Origin: Rhodococcus sp. KRD162
GTDB lineage: Bacteria; Actinomycetota; Actinomycetes; Mycobacteriales; Mycobacteriaceae
Length of the DNA: 64,000 nt
Assembly (NCBI RefSeq): GCF_017168335.1
Contig: NZ_JABFAU010000002.1
Location: forward strand, 1-64,000
Direction of reading: 5' to 3'
In this document: piece after piece, positions 60,541-64,000 of the stretch
Layout: each line of letters begins with the position of its first letter
Numbering within the stretch: position 1 is the first letter of the stretch
Translations under genes and position numbers: made by a program
The notes under the pieces: generated by a model
What the model saw: only the letters and a program-made list of their open reading frames with translations
Told to the model about the DNA's origin: nothing
The model's database searches: none

Positions 60541-61338
60541 ATGGTTCCGACTCCGTACGAAGATCTGCTGCGCCGCATCATCGATACCGGGACGGCGAAG
60601 TCCGACCGAACCGGGACCGGTACCACCAGCGTGTTCGGGCATCAGATGCGCTTCGATCTGGCAGCGGGCTTCCCGTTGATCACCACCAAGAAGGTCCATC
60701 TGAAGTCGATCGTGTACGAGTTGCTGTGGTTCCTGCGCGGAGAATCGAACGCCACGTGGCTGCAGGAGCACGGAGTGAGCATCTGGGACGAGTGGGCAGC
60801 TCCGGACGGCGAGCTCGGGCCCGTCTACGGGGTGCAGTGGCGTTCGTGGCCGACCCCGTCCGGCGAGCACATCGACCAGATCAGCCAGGTCATCGAGACC
60901 TTGAAGACCGATCCTGATTCTCGTCGGATGATCGTCTCGGCCTGGAATGTCGGCGAGATCCCGCGGATGGCGCTTCCGCCCTGCCATGCGTTCTTCCAGT
61001 TCTACGTGGCCGAGGGCAAGCTGTCCTGCCAGCTGTACCAGCGCAGCGCAGACATGTTCCTCGGGGTGCCGTTCAATATCGCCAGCTACGCGCTGCTCAC
61101 GCACATGGTGGCGGCCCAGACGGGTCTGGAAGTGGGCGAATTCGTGTGGACCGGCGGCGACTGCCACATCTACGACAACCACCGCGAACAGGTTACCGAG
61201 CAGCTCTCCCGCGAGGCGTATCCGTACCCCACTCTGAAACTGGCACAACGAGATTCGATCTTCGACTACACCTTCGAGGACATCGAGATGGTGGACTATC
61301 AGCACCATCCGGCCATCAAGGCTCCGGTCGCAGTGTGA
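60541..61338 (+). CDS. thyA: Thymidylate synthase
   Basis: 265 residues. It methylates dUMP to dTMP using methylenetetrahydrofolate. Motifs: [37 protein letters not shown], catalytic Cys in [32 protein letters not shown] and [12 protein letters not shown] 60541 is preferred over an upstream GTG-like start by homology. dfrA follows with a 4-bp overlap, which couples dTMP synthesis to folate recycling. Confidence 0.97.
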   Translation: MVPTPYEDLLRRIIDTGTAKSDRTGTGTTSVFGHQMRFDLAAGFPLITTKKVHLKSIVYELLWFLRGESNATWLQEHGVSIWDEWAAPDGELGPVYGVQWRSWPTPSGEHIDQISQVIETLKTDPDSRRMIVSAWNVGEIPRMALPPCHAFFQFYVAEGKLSCQLYQRSADMFLGVPFNIASYALLTHMVAAQTGLEVGEFVWTGGDCHIYDNHREQVTEQLSREAYPYPTLKLAQRDSIFDYTFEDIEMVDYQHHPAIKAPVAV

Positions 61339-61844
61339 CTGCCCCGCAATTCGTCGGTCTGATCTGGGCTCAGAGCCGGGCCGGGGTCATCGGCGACGGG
61401 GGTGGCATCCCCTGGCGCATTCCCGAGGACATGGCGCACTTCAAAGCCACGACGGCCGAGCACCCGGTGATCATGGGGCGCAGGACCTGGGATTCGTTGC
61501 CGGCGAAGTTCCGCCCGCTGCCGGGCCGTCGCAACATCGTGGTCACCCGTAACGCGTCGTGGACCGCCGACGGTGCCGAAAGCGCACCGAGTGTCGCCGA
61601 CGCTGTGGCCCTGGCGAGCGGAAGCCCGGTTTGGATCATCGGTGGCGGCGAAATCTATCGCAGTGCAGTGAGTATCGCGACGCACCTCGAAGTCACCGAG
61701 GTCGATCTCGACATCTCCGGCGATACCGTCGCCCCCGAGATTCCGGACGGCTGGACCGCGAAGGCCGGCGAGTGGCAGAACAGCCGAGTGAACGACACTA
61801 GATTTCGCTACGTCGAGTACGGACAGGCTACCCAACCTTCCTGA
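61335..61844 (+). CDS. dfrA: Dihydrofolate reductase
   Basis: 169 residues from a GTG that overlaps the thyA stop (GTGTGA). Motifs: [54 protein letters not shown] and [13 protein letters not shown] (NADPH loop). It reduces dihydrofolate made by ThyA. The pair is a common actinobacterial operon. Confidence 0.96.
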   Translation: MTAPQFVGLIWAQSRAGVIGDGGGIPWRIPEDMAHFKATTAEHPVIMGRRTWDSLPAKFRPLPGRRNIVVTRNASWTADGAESAPSVADAVALASGSPVWIIGGGEIYRSAVSIATHLEVTEVDLDISGDTVAPEIPDGWTAKAGEWQNSRVNDTRFRYVEYGQATQPS

Positions 61845-61898
61845 GCGCGTTCAGGATTCCCCCGTCGCGACCGCAGACCGTGCGTCATACTGACGATC

Positions 61899-62225
61899 AT
61901 GGACAAGAAGTCACTCACCGCACTTGCCCGCCAACAACTCAAGCTCGCCGTCGGTGCGTCGAGTGGCCGCAGTTCGCAGACGGTGTACGGCGGTCACCGA
62001 CGCCACCTGAGGCAGACTGTCGTGGCGTTGGCCGCCGGTAACAAGTTGGCCGAACACGACCTGTCCGGCGAGTCGACGGTGCTGGTGCTGAGCGGAAAGC
62101 TCGAGCTGATCAGCGGCGAGCGATCCTGGAAGGGCTCGACCGGCGATCTGCTCGTCATCCCCGACGCCCGCCACAGCGTCGAGGCCCTCGAAGACGTGAG
62201 CTTTTTGCTGACCGTCGCTATGTGA
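61899..62225 (+). CDS. Small cupin-domain protein
   Basis: 108 residues with a cupin beta-barrel pattern: LAAGNKLAEHDLSGESTVLV, LSGKLELISGERSWKGSTGD, LLVIPDARHSVEALEDVSFL. The conserved His (AEHD and ARHSV) could bind a metal. The function could be sensory or enzymatic. Its stop overlaps the convergent stress-protein gene. Confidence 0.8.
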   Translation: MDKKSLTALARQQLKLAVGASSGRSSQTVYGGHRRHLRQTVVALAAGNKLAEHDLSGESTVLVLSGKLELISGERSWKGSTGDLLVIPDARHSVEALEDVSFLLTVAM

Positions 62226-63078
62226 GTGCTTTTCGCACTACCAACACCGGGCAGTCCGCGGTGTTGACGAGAGCGAAACTCGTGGACCCCAGCAGCATTC
62301 CACCGAATCCGCCGCGTCCCCGGTTGCCCACCACTATCAGTGCTGCGGTTTCGGACAGGCCACTGAGTACCCGTACCGGTCGGTCCTGCGCCACGATGCG
62401 CTGCACCTCGACCTCGGGGAACCGCTCCTGCCAGCCGGCGAGGCTCTCTGCCAGCAGTGCCTCTTCGCCGTCGGCAATGGCGTGCCAATCCTTGGGCGCG
62501 CGGCCGAACGATTGCGTCAGATCCACATCGGACCACACGTGTACCGCGATCAATACGGCATCGCGCGCCGACGCTTCGACGAACGCCGACTCGACGGCAG
62601 TCTGATTGACGTCCGATCCATCGATGCCGACAACGACCGGGCCCTCGGCGACCCGACGACCGTCGATGTCACGGCCCCGCACCACTGCCACCGGCGAGAC
62701 GCTGTGGGCCGCCAAAGACAATGTGACAGCGCCGGTTTCACTGGCGCCGATCACCAGAATCTCGGCCTGCGCCGAGACGCCGATGAGAACGTCCATGACG
62801 CCGCCCTCGATGGCGCTCGACGTCACCTCGAACGCGGGATCGTCGACGACCAGCGCGGCCAGGGTCTCTGCCGCCACCAACCTGGACTTGGCCGTCGCAA
62901 CGAATTCCGTTGCTTCTCCGGCGAATTCGCTCAGATCGACAACTCCCGGCATGTCGACGGCAGTGACGATGTGCAACCGCCGATCGCGTCGATGCGCGCA
63001 CAAGGCCGCCCAGATCACTGCCTTGTCCGCCGCGGCGGATCCGTCTATACCGACGATGATCGGTCGAGAGCCTGTCAC
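62218..63078 (-). CDS. Universal stress protein, two tandem Usp domains
   Basis: 286 residues from GTG 63076-63078. Two Usp domains: the first starts RPIIVGIDGSAAADKAVIWA and ends near HSVSPVAVV; the second starts GPVVVGIDGSDVNQTAVESA and contains the ATP-binding GNRGRGGFGGMLLGSTS. The first domain has an altered G2xG9xG(S/T) loop (GASETGAVTLSLAAHS). Likely a cytoplasmic ATP-binding stress or dormancy protein. Confidence 0.9.
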   Translation of the reverse strand: MTGSRPIIVGIDGSAAADKAVIWAALCAHRRDRRLHIVTAVDMPGVVDLSEFAGEATEFVATAKSRLVAAETLAALVVDDPAFEVTSSAIEGGVMDVLIGVSAQAEILVIGASETGAVTLSLAAHSVSPVAVVRGRDIDGRRVAEGPVVVGIDGSDVNQTAVESAFVEASARDAVLIAVHVWSDVDLTQSFGRAPKDWHAIADGEEALLAESLAGWQERFPEVEVQRIVAQDRPVRVLSGLSETAALIVVGNRGRGGFGGMLLGSTSFALVNTADCPVLVVRKALT

Positions 63079-63176
63079 GATGGGGGCCTCCGGTCGTTGC
63101 CCCGAACACAAGGTGTGGAGCGTGAAGAAGAGTAGGAGTTCAGGTTAGTCGATCCACCCCGTCGAGGTAAGTGGTG

Positions 63177-64000
63177 TCAGCTGGCGCGCAATGCGTTTGC
63201 GTACTCCCGCGTTCGCACAGAGCTGCGTTCGATGGTGGCGGCCTGGGCATCGAGATGGTCCAAGTAGTCCGCCAATTGATCGCGACTACGCGCCCCGGCA
63301 CCGAGATCTGTCCGCTCGAAGATGCGCCACTGGGCCAACATGGGCCGCAGTACCTCGTCGAGATGGCGCGCAAGGTCGTAGATGCCGTCGCGCGCGATGA
63401 GCATCGCACTGCGCGCGAAACCGGGGAGGTTGGTACCCGGTAGCTGGAAATTCATGACGACCTCGGTGATGGCGGTGACCGTCAGGCCGGGTGCCACGGT
63501 GAGCGCTGCCGAGACCAAGTTCGCGAAGAATCGGACGTGCAGTTCCTGATCGGCGACGATGCGTCCGAGGAGACGATCCGCCACCGGATCATGGCACTGG
63601 TCCGCGGTGTTGCGATGACTGATAGTCGAGACCGACTCGTCGAGGACCACCTGAACCAGTGACCGAAGCAGGTGTGCACCGTTCATGGGGGCGTCGAACC
63701 CCACCGTCATACATTGCGCTCGAGCTCGTCCGAGGGCGACCGGATCGACGCTGCGGGTGGCGACCAGGTAATCGGTGAGGGCCACCGAGTGCCGACGTCG
63801 TTCGCTGCTCCAGTCGGTGAGCCAGGACGGCCAGGCACCGATCTCGGTTGCCCCTGCATCTCGGCGGTAGAGCGGAATGTTCTGCTCGACCAGAAGATTG
63901 GTCACCAACGCGGCTTTGGCAGTTTCGGTCAGCGGCGAGGGACGCGATCCCCAGTACATCTCGGCACGCACGAAATCGGCCGGTACCCACTGAACCGACT
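63177..64000 (-). CDS. Acyl-ACP desaturase (DesA-like), partial
   Basis: The minus-strand frame stays open to the end of the window, so the N-terminus lies beyond 64000. Visible: WVPADFVRAEMYWG, TAKAALVTNLLVEQNIPLYR, the first diiron-type motif region SSERRRHSVALTDYL, and the second motif DQELHVRFFANLVSAALTVA. This is the DesA2/Rv1094-like group, soluble diiron enzymes that desaturate fatty acyl-ACP for mycolic-acid precursors. The classic EENRHG is changed to SERRRHS and the DExxH is DQELH, as in divergent members. Confidence 0.82.
   Translation of the reverse strand, partial: SVQWVPADFVRAEMYWGSRPSPLTETAKAALVTNLLVEQNIPLYRRDAGATEIGAWPSWLTDWSSERRRHSVALTDYLVATRSVDPVALGRARAQCMTVGFDAPMNGAHLLRSLVQVVLDESVSTISHRNTADQCHDPVADRLLGRIVADQELHVRFFANLVSAALTVAPGLTVTAITEVVMNFQLPGTNLPGFARSAMLIARDGIYDLARHLDEVLRPMLAQWRIFERTDLGAGARSRDQLADYLDHLDAQAATIERSSVRTREYANALRAS

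Overview
High-GC actinobacterial DNA, almost certainly Rhodococcus or a close mycolic-acid-containing relative. The backbone carries the order ino1 - padR - (divergent gene) - DUF5318 - ponA-type PBP - GT87, known from Mycobacterium tuberculosis as Rv0046c-Rv0051. It also carries an LpqY-SugAB-like sugar importer, thyA-dfrA and a DesA-type acyl-ACP desaturase. No rRNA, tRNA, integrase, transposase or CRISPR array was found.

Layout. 1-10.4 kb is backbone: NTF2/MerR pair, DUF2786 protein, sugar ABC importer, peroxiredoxin, LysR, myo-inositol-phosphate synthase and its PadR-type regulator. 10.6-17.2 kb interrupts the conserved ino1-ponA order with a metabolic cluster: SMP-30 protein, alpha/beta hydrolase, GNAT, PhaC-like and PhaE-like proteins, AraC regulator and acyl-CoA ligase. 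17.5-22.3 kb is copy 1 of the cell-envelope block DUF5318 - class A PBP - GT87. 22.3-52 kb is an accessory island. 53.2-58.1 kb is copy 2 of the same envelope block. 58.1-64 kb is backbone again: carboxylesterase, Fpg/Nei glycosylase, thyA-dfrA, cupin, universal stress protein and an acyl-ACP desaturase cut by the window edge.

The island is the exciting part. It encodes what I read as a type IV-B CRISPR-Cas system: csf1 (31928-32575), cas11 (32749-33171), csf2/cas7 (33168-34025), csf3/cas5 (39874-40584) and the hallmark cysH-like PP-loop gene (30795-31589, divergent). There is no array, no cas6, no dinG and no adaptation gene. Unusually, csf3 lies 5.8 kb from csf2. The gap holds a module of two paralogous proteins with a degenerate FtsK/EccC-like domain (35087 and 36730, the second fused to a CbxX/EccA-like AAA+ domain) and a GntR-like regulator. 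Both paralogues follow a near-duplicate leader of about 180 nt with compensatory changes in a hairpin. A second PP-loop/CysH-like gene at the left of the island is broken by a one-base frameshift.

The rest of the island is mostly small orphan genes in short operons closed by strong GC-rich hairpins: a putative PD-(D/E)xK nuclease, helicase-associated-domain and HTH proteins, a DUF932 protein, a metallophosphoesterase, a lipoprotein, a small ADP-ribosyltransferase-like protein and several tandem paralogues. The flanking 4.8-kb direct repeats encode nearly identical proteins but differ at many synonymous sites. This suggests that a plasmid or other element carrying a relative's copy of the locus entered by homologous recombination, leaving two PBP/GT87 sets and damaged terD ends at both junctions.
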